Shown piece after piece: positions 13,720 through 25,155 of a stretch of DNA of 64,000 nt; the first letter of the stretch is position 1; the number at the start of each line of letters is the position of its first letter. A program made the translations under genes and the position numbers. The DNA comes from Sipunculus nudus (taxonomy: Eukaryota > Annelida > Sipuncula > Golfingiida > Sipunculidae). The notes beneath the pieces were generated by a model. That model was given only the letters and a program-made list of their open reading frames with translations, did no database searches and had not been told where the DNA came from. The DNA lies in the NCBI GenBank assembly GCA_026874595.1, contig CM049318.1:48278456-48342455 (forward strand), written 5' to 3'.

Positions 13720-14210
13720 GGCACTGTGCCAAAACTATTCAAAGAGCCGACATCATCTTGGCTAATGGCCAACATAAAGGCACTGGCAATCTGCCAATGG
13801 TAAACCAAGTGCTGCCATCTGAACACAAAAGTTGTCCCTACTTGAAATAACTTTGAAATTTATTTTCCCAATACAAAATGCTTTTCAGCTGACTTTTTAT
13901 AAAAAAGAAATCAGGAATATATGTAAAATTATTACGGATGCATACTGAATGCAAAATTAAAATACACATATATCTCATTCATGGCAAATTCTTGAATTAA
14001 GTTGAGTAGGGATACCATTAATTTATAATCCACGTACAGAAGTCTTTATATAGCCACAGAGAGTTGAATATCCATGATTGTAACATATTGCCTGGTATGA
14101 TGAATAACTTAAATCATAAATCTAAATTTTTTAAAAGCTTTTAAAAAATTTTCTTGTCAATATTAACCAAAGATAACCTGAAATCTAAATGTCTAGTGGC
14201 ATGATGTAAT
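13720..14210. other. Intron sequence, nothing recognised
   Basis: AT-rich; includes a short minus-strand open frame at 13599-13826 with no recognisable domain. No repeats identified. Confidence 0.4.
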
Positions 14211-14214
14211 AGAT

Positions 14215-15335
14215 GCTGATAAACTGGTGCCAGGCTAGATGTAACAGCATCACACAGCTAACATATATGGTAAAATGACTCAATTCAATCTCCATAATTC
14301 AGCCAAAAATCATTCATGTGGAACCATTAATGACAATTATTATAAGAATTATTGTAGGAATTATTCTTGTAAAATATCTTTTGTAACAAACTGGCTTCAG
14401 TGGCATCAGTCGAAAAACGTTTCGCAGGTTTCTAACTCATATAGGATCATATAGGACAATACAGCAACTGGCTAAGTTCAGCTTCCCGTAACTCAGCCAA
14501 AAAGCACTGAACCAAAACCATTTGAACAAACTTGAATTATCAACATCTGAGGATAATTAATGTCTGAGATTTAAGAATTTGGCACAGTGGTTTTTTAGAA
14601 GATCTTGTAGCCACTGAGCTAAAATGGGCTGTTATGGCATATGACTAAATTCAGCTTCCCATAACTTAGCCAAAAGTCACTGAAAAGAGACCATTTGAAC
14701 AAACTTAAAAAAGCACTACCCTAGGATCATTTCTGTGTGATATTAAACATTTTGGCCATATGGTTTTTGTAGCCCTCAGTGTGATACAGGCACTGATGAA
14801 CCTATACAAAAAAGGCCGATGCAGGTGGCGCCACCAATACCTTAATTTCAGATATGACCTATGTGACCAACATTGTCATAAAATTTGGTGATGATAGCTA
14901 CAGCCGTTTCTGAGATTTAAATTTTAATATGCTTTTTTGCACAGTTAACAAAGTTCAACCTCCTGCATCTCGGCCAAAAATCTCTGAACTGGAACCATTC
15001 GAACAAACTTGAGAAAGATTGTTCCAGGGATCATTTCTGTGAGATATATTGGACAATTTGGCTGGACAGTTTCGGAGAAGAAGATTTTTAAAGCTTTTTT
15101 AGCTTTTTCCCTTTAAAATCTAAGAAAATGCAGTTAGATAAAAAATAAACATAATCTGATATAGTTTTTTGGATGACTGATTATTTGCAAAAAATTTGGT
15201 GATACTAGCTCCTGCAGTTTTTGAGATAGCTATGGTTAACGTACAGACGATGCACGACGCACAACAGACGACGCACGACGCTGCACCATCGCATAAGCTC
15301 ACAGGTTCGCTAAAAATCAGCTGTAACCATGAAGT
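14215..15335 (+). mobile_element. Core-repeat (pearl/HINE-like) element with GACGACGCACGACG tract
   Basis: Core units near 14280, 14465, 14640 and 14950 share 'cagcttcccgtaactcagcc' and 'gaacaaacttga' words. GGTGGCGCCACC is present at 14826. They are followed by the tract ACGACGCACAACAGACGACG at about 15250 and a degenerate hairpin, AGCTCAC-AG-GTTCGCTAAAA, near 15296-15315. The order (core repeats, short microsatellite, 3' hairpin ending in AAAA) is the same as in the elements at 4931 and 53129. The head may be CTAGATGTAACAGC at 14235; that boundary is uncertain. Confidence 0.55.
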
Positions 15336-15789
15336 GCATGTGCATGGGTTTATATCCTGATCTTACTTGCTAAAGACTCCCAGACAAAGTCTTTAACACA
15401 AGGGTATGCCCTGTATACAGGAGTGAATGGATACTGGTCATAATCACCAAATTTAGAACAAATAACCCTCTAGCTCCTACCATGGCTGCTTAGATTGTAT
15501 GCTCTCTTGAGGGCTGGAAAAAGTTACAAGAGTGAACAGGCCAGAAAGATCAGGATGGCAAAGGCTTAAAGTTGGATGAGATTGGCATGGTCAGTGATAT
15601 ATCAGACTACAAACCCCATCCTTTACCTTTATTAACAGTGCTCAGTTAAATAGCTGAAACTACTGCAATGTAGTTTTTGGCATGACTGCTGTCACGATTA
15701 AAATAAGCCCTATAGGTCTGATTAAATACCTACTCAAGGCTGTTCTTTTAGCACCTCTTATCTGACTGTGGACAGACAGACCTCTTTAC
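15336..15789. other. Intron sequence, nothing recognised
   Basis: Between the core-repeat element and the exon donor at 15789. No repeat or RNA signal seen. Confidence 0.4.
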
Positions 15790-15950
15790 CTTATGTGCCC
15801 CGATGGCGTCTAGGGACAGAATGGCTGACCACCGCTTGTTCAGCTTGGACAGGTTGCTCTCTGAGGTTGTACTGGGTGGCTTCTTTGGTGGTGGTTCTAT
15901 GAGGGTATTTAACACAGGTTCACTCCCACGACGGACGATTAGACTAGAGC
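15790..15950 (-). CDS. PARD3: PARD3-like exon with RRGSEP 14-3-3-type site
   Basis: Acceptor ttgtttctttag, donor AAG|gtaaag. The first two bases complete a glycine codon begun in the exon at 17894, and the exon leaves in phase 0 (window residues 105-158). It encodes GSSLIVRRGSEPVLNTL. This aligns with vertebrate PARD3 LHVRRSSDPAL, whose serine (Ser144 in human) is a reported PAR-1-phosphorylated 14-3-3 docking site. Here the equivalent serine is window residue 114, with arginine at -3 and proline at +2. The rest, IEPPPKKPPSTTSESNLSKL then NKRWSAILSLDAIGAHK, is linker with no recognised domain. Confidence 0.92.
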
Positions 15951-16056
15951 CTAAAGAAACAATGGTATGACAGTCAAAAAATATAAAATAAAAAATTGAA
16001 TAAAAGTAACAGACCTCATTTACAGAACATATTTGATAAAATTATAGACTTAATAT

Positions 16057-17340
16057 AACTAGGGACCCATGGGTCTAAGCTCAGTTGCTTTTGTCTATAA
16101 AAATATTGTGACCTTGACCCTTCAATTTGAAGCTTAAAAGTCAATACGATTTTTCCCTGCATGCAAGTGAGCCAAATATGAAAGATGGTAGATTTGGGAT
16201 GAAAAGTTTGGCTTCAAATGTATCCAGAAGCTTGTTAAAGAAGAGTCTTATGACCTTGACCTTTGACATCTCAAGACAGTGTTCTTTCCTTACTGGTAGG
16301 TATAACCATATGTGAAAGATGGAAGATTTGGATGAAAGTTTCCATTTATTGCATAAAAAGTCTTTCTAAATAAGGGATCCTTGTAACCTTGACCTTGTGA
16401 AATAAAAATCTGCAGGTTCCTTCATCTATTATCAGGTGGATGGTCGAGGATTAAAATTTTGGCCAGTACTTCAAAACATGAAGTTCAAGGGCAAGTTCAC
16501 CAGTTTGGAACTGTTCCAAGAACTTGGCTAAAAACAATAGGTGTACCAAACTTGGAGGAAAAAAATATGCAGTACTTTAAAAGTTCATAATTATCCTTAG
16601 CTGCAGCCACTTTGATACTGAAGATCAAGGTTTAAGTCACCATTTTACAAATCTAAGAACTTACTCTCCTTGAACTTACACCATTCTGATTTTACAACAA
16701 TCAATCCACCCATTCTTGAGAAATGTAACTGACTGATTGAAGATGATTTTAAAAGCTTGTCTCTAGGCTGGTGGAAGTGTGCGACTTCCACCTAGGTGCT
16801 CCTTAAGCTAAGAATTTTAAAATTTTTGCCGAGCCGATAGTCTTGTTGCCACACAAGCCAAGCCGGGAACTACAAGACCGCCATCATATTTCCTCACCGG
16901 TGACCGAGAAGAGAGTAAGAGAGAGAGCCACTGCCCTGAACCCACAAAATAATATCATCATCAGCTGAGAAGTGTAACGTTTTATCAGATTTTCATCAAA
17001 GAGAAATTATTCAAGATATACGCCCCTCTTTTATTGAAGGTCATGACACCAATCTGAATAGGCCTTGTCCTATGATTCATATCAGTGCATGGATAGAATA
17101 TACAGGACATCTGCTGACTAGTTTTTTATATTAACTCACTAATCTAAAGTGGCAGTATCATACGGTACAGGTTTCAGGTTTCCAATGAGATTTTTCAGAA
17201 TCTCTGATAATGCAGTTTCATGATCCTAAAGATTTGTGTCCTCCTTACAAGCAGAGGGACATCCTGGCCGGACAGACGTTGCACAGATTGCTACCCAATA
17301 CCTCAGTTGACTTTCTGTCAGCTGAGCTATAAACTTGTTT
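16057..17340 (+). mobile_element. Degenerate 'tgaccttgacc' core-repeat element(s)
   Basis: Starts CTAGGGACCCATGGGTC, with recurring 'gtgaccttgacctttgacat', 'tgaaagatggtagatttgg' and 'ttcaaggtcaagttcacca'-like words through 17060. 'gtcagctgagctataaactt' near 17325 resembles the 3' end of the same class. A perfect 9-bp stem hairpin, GGTGGAAGT-GTGCG-ACTTCCACC, lies at 16770-16792. Boundaries are approximate and more than one element may be present. Confidence 0.45.
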
Positions 17341-17893
17341 GGTTAGGCCAAAATAAAAAAAAGGTATGGTTCTCAGGCATTTTTTTCAGAAATCAATGCA
17401 GGAAGGGCGCTTTTTTTATTTTAAATTTTTTGGCATGTTTCAATAAAAATGTCAAATGATAAGGGAAAAGCATGAAAATAACAGTTTTATTTTGCTTAAT
17501 AAGTAAAAGCACTACAAAACAAAGGAAATGGTATGGTTTTATCTTCTTGAAAGAAATGTCGGAGCGGCAGCAGCTCAAAATTGGAAAGTTTTAATTGAAA
17601 ATCAAAATAAAAATTTTTGATGCCGGGGTTTAAAATTGATGGGGGCGGTGCCTGAGAACCATACCTTTAATTTTTTTTGGCCTTAGCTGTACTTTCTACT
17701 TTTCAATACCCGTTCTTGTCAGAATGAACAATAATCAAATGAAATACTACCTAGGCCATTGATAAACACCTTGATTCTTAGCTGTCAAATACATCATCTA
17801 TCACATTAGTCCTCAGTGGAAATTTCAATTAAAGGATATATCTTTTTTATCTAGAAAGAAATCTGAGGTGTAATATTCTCTGTTACACCTTAC
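17341..17893. other. Intron sequence; short inverted 'ggtatggtt(c/t)tcaggc' pair
   Basis: 'aggtatggttctcaggca' (about 17362) and 'gtgcctgagaaccatacctt' (about 17648) form an inverted repeat about 290 bases apart, so this may be a small inverted-repeat element (about 17361-17668). The rest, up to the exon donor at 17893, is plain AT-rich intron. Confidence 0.5.
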
Positions 17894-18101
17894 CTGCTGT
17901 CAGATCATCTTCTGTTATCACAACATCATTGTTCCCTCCCCTGCCTCCAGGTGGCACTAGTGGTGGCTTGTGACCATTCACTGCAGTGTGGCCATCTTGA
18001 AATATATCTGGACTGGCTGTCCCGATGGAACTGGCACTCATCCCATCCCCGTCATTAGGGGGCACCACTGGTGTGCCTTGCTCTGCAAAGTCAGCGATGA
18101 T
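17894..18101 (-). CDS. PARD3: PARD3-like exon, end of CR1 and start of linker
   Basis: Acceptor gctgtgttacag, donor GCAG|gtaagg. The exon has 69 codons plus one base (phase 1 out), giving window residues 36-104. It starts IIADFAEQ, which finishes the CR1 domain, and continues with DGMSASSIGTASPDIF. That segment is very close to the vertebrate PARD3 stretch DGTSASSTGTQSPEIF immediately after CR1. The remainder is a low-complexity proline/glycine linker ending VITEDDLTA. The splice phase matches the preceding exon (45131) and the following exon (15950), which supports both boundaries. Confidence 0.93.
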
Positions 18102-18940
18102 CTGTAACACAGCAGATTTTGATAATTGCATAAATTTGCATGTATGTATTCCATTTTCAAACACAACTTTGTAAATTTAAATTTATATTCTAATGTGTGA
18201 TAGACATCTGAATTTATAAGTAACAAGAGTGAAAAGTAACAGATTTCAAAATACACTTGTGTGAATTTGGAAATAATTACACAGCATACCACTTTCAATA
18301 TTTTTGTCTCTATGATTTTTACCTCTCACACCAGATAACCAATAAACACAGCAATAAAATGCATATTATTTTTAAATGTTTAAATAATATGAATTCTTTT
18401 AAAGTCAAACTAGCTCATAATATTCAGATTCATATAGAAATGATGTCTACTTTACAGACACCTTGCTTCTCAGAACAGTCGGGGGGGGGGGGGGGGGGGA
18501 AGCTATGCTCATTAAAAAGAAGAGCCTTGGATATCAGAACAGTTCAAGGGACAACCATAATGTTGGGATTACTGATCCTAATTCGATACTCTACCAGACT
18601 CCATAATGAAAGAATGAACTGTGTCCTCATTTAAATGTGGATGATCAACATCTGGATAACTAAGATTCTTCTGTGCTTTATAACTACATCTTAAAACTTC
18701 CTTATTAAGACCCCAAGGTTTGTTGTTTGTGTACACTTAAGGTATCTGAACACTAATTTGTACAACAGATCATGTCATACTGTATTTTTTAGATCTGTAA
18801 CTATCAGATTGGACCTTAAAACATGCAGATATGTATCAGAACTTGAGATCAGCTGTACTACAGTTAACTCTCAAAATTACAATAAACATCTGGGCTTAGT
18901 ACCATATCTGCCAACAGGTGTCTTATGTACCTGTGTGCAT
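18102..18940. other. Intron start (in plus coordinates) with a 19-G run
   Basis: Holds a homopolymer of 19 G at 18481-18499 on the plus strand, so C in the PARD3 transcript. Otherwise no recognised element. Confidence 0.6.
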
Positions 18941-20079
18941 GTGTTGAGTAGGGCTGAAAGGAGTACTTGAGTACTCGAGTCCGGGTAATACTTACCGAGT
19001 ACTCGAGTGCAAGATTTGGACTCAAGTACTCTTGTATGTACATGCATATATGTATATAACTGCAAATTTTAGGACAGTCTGAAGGATTATTTATCCATTG
19101 TCGTAGCCAGGCATAGGGCTCTTAACATATGCTAGTCAAATTAACCGAGGTCTTGTAATGACATATATCTATTCCTTAGTTGCGATAAAGTTGGGCCGCC
19201 ACTAAGTCAAATCTATGCATATTTTGCATTGGTAAACAGATGTTCGTTTTATCTTCACAGCATTGCCATGGTAACGAGTACTCGAGTCCGAGTCAGGTAA
19301 TGCCTATCGGGTACTCGAGTCCAAAATTTTGTACCCGTTTCAGCCCTAATGTTGAGGGAAGAATGAGAGACTGGGAAGATCCAGAATCTTCCCAGGAAGA
19401 ATGAGAATTCTCATTCTCCTCCGGGAAAAATTGGAATTAATTCATAATACCTCTTGATTCTCTTTTTCCTGGGAAGAATGAGAATTCTCATTTATCCAAG
19501 AAATAAATTTAAAAATATAATGATAAAATTTCAAATGATATCCTTTTGTAGGTAGGGAAGGTTCCTAAAATAAACACCTTAAACCAGCACATTATAAAAC
19601 TGTTACATCAGGTGTAACCATTACTGTTATTTTATTTTTATTTTGTGGCAAAACCTGTATTTGCCATTATTAAAATGATGACACAAAAAATAAAAGGAAA
19701 AAGGAATTTGGTAATCTGATACTTATCCATACTTGCAAACAGAATGCATCTTATTTTTAAACAGAATTTCATTTTTTTTGTGTAGTTTCATTATATTAAC
19801 ATCAATTCAGAATTAAGAAAGATGTGTGAAAGAATTCTTTTAAAGGTAGAAATAAGAGTTAAAAGCTGGTATGAATTGATTCCTTTTCCACATGGATAAA
19901 TGTGAATTCTCCTATTTTCCAGGTTTAAATTTCAAAACTGAATTCCAGTCTTTACCAGGAAAATAAGAATTCTCAATCCTCCCAGAAGAGACTCAAAATT
20001 CTCATTTATCCAGGGAATAATGAGAATTCTCATTCAGTCTCATTCAGGGTCCTCCAAGAATCTCATTCTTCCCTCGACA
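18941..20079. mobile_element. Foldback element with GGAAGAATGAGAATTCTCATTC words, host of the hAT MITE
   Basis: Removing the MITE joins GTGTTGAG to GGAAGAATGAGA. This is the inverse of the right end, TCTCATTCTTCCCTCGACAC (20061-20080). Arms contain several GAGAATTCTCATT palindromes near 19405, 19470 and 20025. The centre is AT-rich with no coding capacity. Confidence 0.6.
18949..19348. mobile_element. hAT-type MITE, 400 bp
   Basis: Terminal inverted repeats TAGGGCTGAAAGGAGTAC at the left and, inverted on the right, TAGGGCTGAAACGGGTACAA. They contain subterminal GAGTACTCGAGTCC words. Flanks are gtgttgag (18941-18948) and atgttgag (19349-19356), an 8-bp target duplication with one mismatch, which is typical of hAT transposition. 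No transposase is encoded. Confidence 0.85.
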
Positions 20080-20139
20080 CGTCTACAAGATTCACCTGTG
20101 AGGTTGATTCACTTTGGTGAATTTGACACGAACTTTAAT

Positions 20140-21058
20140 GTGAGAATAAAACGCAGAAAATCAAGCTTGTGAGAATAAAACGCAGAAAATCAAGCTTGTG
20201 AGAATAAAACCCAGAAAATCAAGCTTGTGAGAATGAAACCCAGAAAATCAAGCTTGTGAGAATAAAACCCAGAAAATCAAGCTTGTGAGAATAAAACCCA
20301 GATAATCAAGCTTGTGAGAATAAAACCCAGAAAATCAAGCTTGTGAGAATAAAACGCAGAAAATCAAGCTAGTGAGAATAAAACCCAGAAAATCAAGCTT
20401 GTGAGAATAAAACCCAGAAAATCAAGCTTGTGAGAATAAAACCCAGAAAATCAAGCTTGTGAGAATAAAACCCAGAAAATCAAGCTTGTGAGAATAAAAC
20501 CCAGAAAATCAAGCTTGTGAGAATAAAACGCAGAAAATCAAGCTTGTGAGAATAAAACCCAGAAAATCAAGCTTGTGAGAATAAAACCCAGATAATCAAG
20601 CTTGTGAGAATAAAACCCAGAAAATCAAGCTTGTGAGAATAAAACACAGAAAATCAAGCTTGTGAGAATAAAACCCAGAAAATCTTGCTTGTGACAGTAA
20701 AACACAGACAATCAAGCTTGTGAGAGTAAAATGCAGAAAATCAAGCTTGTGAGAGAAAAAACACAGAAAATCAAGCTTGTGAGAGTAAAACACAGAAAAT
20801 CAAGCTTGTGAGAGTAAAACACAGAAAATCAAGCTTGTGAGAGTAAAACACAGAAAATCAAGCTTGTGAGAGTAAAACACAGAAAATCAAGCTTGTGAGA
20901 GTAAAACACAGAAAATCAAGCTTGTGAGAGTAAAACACAGAAAATCAAGCTTGTGAGAGTAAAACACAGAAAATCAAGCTTGTGAGAGTAAAACACAGAA
21001 AATCAAGCTTGTGAGAGTAAAACACAGAGGATAAAGCTAGTGATCATAAAACACAGAT
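20140..21058 (+). repeat. 29-bp tandem array, about 31 copies
   Basis: The unit is GTGAGAATAAAACCCAGAAA then ATCAAGCTT. The first two thirds of the array is the GAGAATAAAACCC form; the last third (after about 20700) is the GAGAGTAAAACAC form, so the array was amplified in two blocks. Open frames through it are by-products of the repeat. Confidence 0.95.
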
Positions 21059-21856
21059 GATGATAGTTTCTGGCTGACTCATTTTTGATGGTTTATACTT
21101 TTGCGCCTTGTGGAATGAATTGGTGCCAGCCCAAGACACAAGTGATAAATCTCAGCCTTGTAGTAGTGTTGTGTTTACAACATCATCACTGTACACTCAT
21201 ATAAAATGAACAAGACACCAAGTCTACAGGTGTACTTGATGACCTCTGATTACCCTTTATACATTCAACTGCAAGTGGCTAATGCTGTGTGATGCCATCA
21301 TCAAAAGGCCATGCACAACCATAATACACTAAACAGTGCTACCACAAAAACATTAATTGCCGTACTAATGATACCCTTCAACCATACAGACTTCACAGCA
21401 AATTATCCACTGTTTGTCCATGCAGCAGGCATCTGGACAAGGGTAATAGTGCATGATGTGTCTGCTGGCTCCCTACCAAACATAAACTAGCAATCCCTTT
21501 GAATGTTAATGAGCAGGGTTCTCTATACATGTTGTACATTGTATGTCAATGTGCTGGATGTATTACAGCTGTGGTCTGTGTGTATATCACATACAGCCTG
21601 AGATTCTATGTCAAATACCCACAGGTCAACCAACCTTAAAGGTGAATCTGGAGGACACGGTTGTACAGAATCCAGGTATAGTCAACACACCAGGTGGTGT
21701 TAATAATGAGGAAGTAGAAACAAGGAATGTCATATTACTACACCAAGAAAAACCTACACATTTTAACATATTAAATGCATCGAATAATCAATGCATTGAA
21801 TTGCAACCACACAACTAAACAGTAATTGATTCACAACTTTCAAATCAATTCATTTT
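21059..21856. other. Intron sequence, nothing recognised
   Basis: Average AT-rich sequence. A plus-strand open frame at 21543-21818 has no recognisable domain and no splice or start context, and I do not call it. Confidence 0.4.
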
Positions 21857-21860
21857 AACT

Positions 21861-23592
21861 AGACATTTCTTGGCACCGCAGGTGCCAGCGTATTCCAAGA
21901 CCTAGAACGCCCCCCCCCTTAAGAATGGGCCCCCATTTTTAGCAGCATATACTAACACTTGGCAAGCAATTAATGTTTCTTCCATCTATCAATCCACAAT
22001 CTTTTTGAAGATGTTGGTCCTGTGACCTTGACCTTTGACCTCATGACCCCAAAATCAATTGGGGTCTTGCTTTTTCAATGGGACATTATAAGTCAAGTTT
22101 GAAATTTTTTTGACAGATGGCTCCTGTGGCCTTGACCTTTGACCTTGTGACCCAAAAATTGATATTAATCATCCACTTTTATATATAAATCAATAGAGGT
22201 CAAGATTTATTGATGAGCTAAATTCAAGCTTGAATTATCATCTCGGGAACTAATTTTCGACAGATGGCTCCTGTGACCTTCACCTTTGACCTTGTGGCCT
22301 CACAATTGACAGGCGTCTTCCTCTATTGGCAGGGGAACTGTATGTGCAAGATGAAATGTCTTAGATAAAATGTTGCGCTGAAAATGCATCCACAATCTGT
22401 TTAAAGATGTGTCCTATGACCTTGACCTTTGACCTCATGACCCCAAAATCAATTTGGGTCTTGCTTTTCCAATGGGACATATACAAGTCAAGTTTGAATT
22501 CTATACATTAATAAAAGCAGGAATTATCATCCAGAAACTAATTTTTGTACAGATGGCTCCTGTGACCTTCAAATTTTACCTTCTGACCTCAAAATTGATA
22601 GGGTTCTTCCTCTATTGGCAGGTGAACTATATGTGCAAGATGAAAGATCTGAGATGAAATGTTTGGCTGAAAATGCATCCACATCTTTTTAAAGATTTGC
22701 CATTTGACCTTGACCTTTGACCTCATGACCCCAAAATCAATTCGGGTCTTGCTTTTCCAATGGGACATATACAAGTCAAGTTTGAAATCCATACATCAAT
22801 ATAAGCAGGAATTATCATCCAGAAACTAATTTTTGGACAGATGGCTCCTGTGACCTTCACCTTTGACCTTCTGACCTCAAAATTGATAGGGGTCTTCCAC
22901 TCTTGGCAGGTAAATTATATGTGCAAGATGAAAGATCTGAGATGAATTGTTTGGCTTAAAAATGCATCCAAAATCTTTTTAAAGATGTGTCCTGTGACCT
23001 CAACCTTTGACCTCATGACCCCAAAATCAATTGGAGTCTTGCTTTTTCAATGGAACATATATAAGTCAAGTTTGAAATCAATACATCAATAAAAGCAGGA
23101 ATTATCATCCAGAAACTAATTTTTTGACAGATAGCTCCTGTGGCCTTGACCTTTGACCTTTTGACCCCAAAAAAGATATGGATCATCCACTATTGGCAAG
23201 TGAGCTATATATTCAAGATGGAAGACCTGGGATGAAAGTTTGGCTTAAAATGCATCCACAGTATCTTTTAAGATGCAAGTCCAGTGACCTTCACCTTTGA
23301 CCTCATGCCCCTAGAACCTATAAGATTCTTACTTTAGTGGTGGGCCATACATAAGTCATGTTTGAAATCCATATGGCTATCAACACTAGAGATATTGTAA
23401 GAGATGTGTGATTTTCACCAAATATGGACACAATAAAGGTCAAGGCCACTCTCATGGTAAAGGTCATGACCCAAATGTAAATAGACCTCATCGCATAATC
23501 CATCTCTCTACATGTGCATAATATGAAAGAAATCTGTCCATTAGTTTTTGACTTATAATGCTTACAGTACTGCCAAGTGGCAATTATGGGGG
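21861..23592 (+). mobile_element. Core-repeat element with 'tgaccttgacctttgacct' units
   Basis: Head CTAGACATTTCTTGGCACCG, then units of about 290 bp beginning near 22100, 22385, 22672 and 22966. They share 'atgcatccacaatcttttta', 'ctcatgaccccaaaatcaat', 'cttgctttttcaatgggaca' and 'acagatggctcctgtgacct'. It ends near a small TGCCAAGTGGCA hairpin at 23571-23582. No protein encoded. Confidence 0.6.
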
Positions 23593-23960
23593 TATTAAAA
23601 GGCGTAAAAACAAGAAAAGGATAATAGGTGGCGCCACTAGTTTCCGGTATATCACAAGGCTATCCAAGATCTTCAGTCACCTTGATTTTTGGACCAGTCC
23701 ATGCAAGCTTACTTGAGATATTAAAGAATTTGTGTTATTTTCAGCAAAAATGGACCTATTCAAGGTCAAGGTCACTCTCCTAGCATAGGTCTTGACCCCA
23801 TTTTAAATAGGCTTCGTCCCCTAACCTTTATCTATACAAATGTGAAATTTGAAAAAGATCAGTGAAATATTTTTTGAGTTATCCCGCTCACAAGGTTTTT
23901 CTGCGGCGGCGGCGGGACCGTCGTGAAACCATAGTATCCCGACTTTGTCTGGGATCTGAT
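23593..23960 (+). mobile_element. Truncated core-repeat element with CGG tract and ATCCC hairpin
   Basis: Contains AGGTGGCGCCACTAG near 23626, 'gagttatcccgctcacaagg', a CGGCGGCGGCGGG tract (about 23904) and the hairpin ATCCCGAC-TTT-GTCTGGGAT (23935-23954). The 3' part resembles the end of the element at 29770 (CATAGTATCC before the hairpin). The head is missing. Confidence 0.5.
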
Positions 23961-24029
23961 GCATGCACCACATAAAAACCCTCAGTGAGCTGTCAAATAC
24001 TTTTTATCATCATTTGTTCAAGATATAGT

Positions 24030-24090
24030 TCCAATGCTCAATGGTAAAGCGCACCACCCTAACAGCCTTTAGGTTGAACTGTCATGACTA
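24030..24090 (+). other. Possible degraded tRNA-derived fragment
   Basis: TGCTCAATGGTAAAGCGC resembles an A box and TTTAGGTTGAACTG a B box at about the right distance. No complete cloverleaf can be drawn, so I call it only a possible SINE relic. Confidence 0.25.
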
Positions 24091-24850
24091 TTATTTAAGA
24101 TACAAGGTTTACTAGAGGATATGAACTAAATAAGATGAAAAAACACACGTGATGGGTACAGCTGATTCTTAAACAGCTAGAGATTGCTTCTTTAACTAAC
24201 ATCTATTGTGGTGAAATAATTGTTTATTATTTAAAGGAAAGTCTGAAATGTACTACTTATGTAATAACTGAATTGTGAATCAAATCAAAGAAAAAGAACT
24301 GAATTGATTCAAAAGCCCCTAATAATTTGTAGGCCTAATATGTCTTCTCCGAATGAAATGTTAGATTCTTTTAGTCTCTCAACAAAAAAAGGTTACTAAA
24401 ATACTAAAATAATACTAAATGAACTGTAAATGTGAGTCAAACTACATGTGATGCTACAAAAGACAGATACATCATATGAACAGATCATGAACCAGGTAAA
24501 AAAAAAGAATACAACATTTATTTGTTCTCAGTGACACAGTGACCAACTATTTAGCATGTTTCAAGCTATTTTTATACTCTTTATGTTTCTGCATAGAACA
24601 ATATCTGTTACTTCATTCCACTATTGCTATAATTATGAGCATACTTATCTAAGTAAACTCTTAGTGTAATAAAATGTGGTATGTCCCCTCCAGGTCTCTT
24701 GAAGTGAACTTACAATAAATGTTATCAAACAGGATATACATCACTGTATCATTCACTTCCTTGGGTAAAGTATTTACGATGACATCTAGTTGTTGTATGA
24801 CCTTGCTGACTGTGAATTACATGAGCAGACTAAATAATCAGGGTAAAAGA
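24091..24850. other. Intron sequence, nothing recognised
   Basis: AT-rich, no repeat unit, hairpin or coding signal noticed. Confidence 0.4.
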
Positions 24851-24857
24851 TATATGT

Positions 24858-25155
24858 TGAGGCCCAGATTAGAATCTGACCCAATTTAAAACTCGGCCAG
24901 CCTAAATTAAAATTTTGATCTGGACCAGCCCAGAGCAAAATTTTAATCTGGACCAGACCAGTTTTAAACTGGGCCAGCCCAAATTAAAATTTTGATCTGG
25001 GCCAGTCCAGATTACAATCCTGTGGTGAAGACTTCAGGATTGTAATCTGGTCTAGATTGATATTAAACTGAGCCAGCCCACATTAGAATTTTGATCTCAG
25101 CAAGTCCAATTTAGAATCCTGTGGTGGAATGATTTTAAACTTGGCCAGCCCAGAT
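24858..25155. mobile_element. Foldback-type arm, GGCCAGCCCA / TTTTAATCTGG words
   Basis: Begins TGTTGAGGCCCAGATTAGAA, close to the TGTCAAGGCCCAGAT terminus of the elements at 42042 and 45636. It then alternates (A)TTAAAATTTTGATCTGG and GGCCAGCCCA words with their inverses, including CAGATTACAATCCTGTGG / CAGGATTGTAATCTGG around 25020-25050. A clear right terminus is not visible, so it is probably a truncated or decayed copy. Confidence 0.55.

Noticed and set aside
24030-24090. Functional tRNA gene
   Set aside because: A- and B-box-like words are present, but acceptor and anticodon stems cannot be paired.
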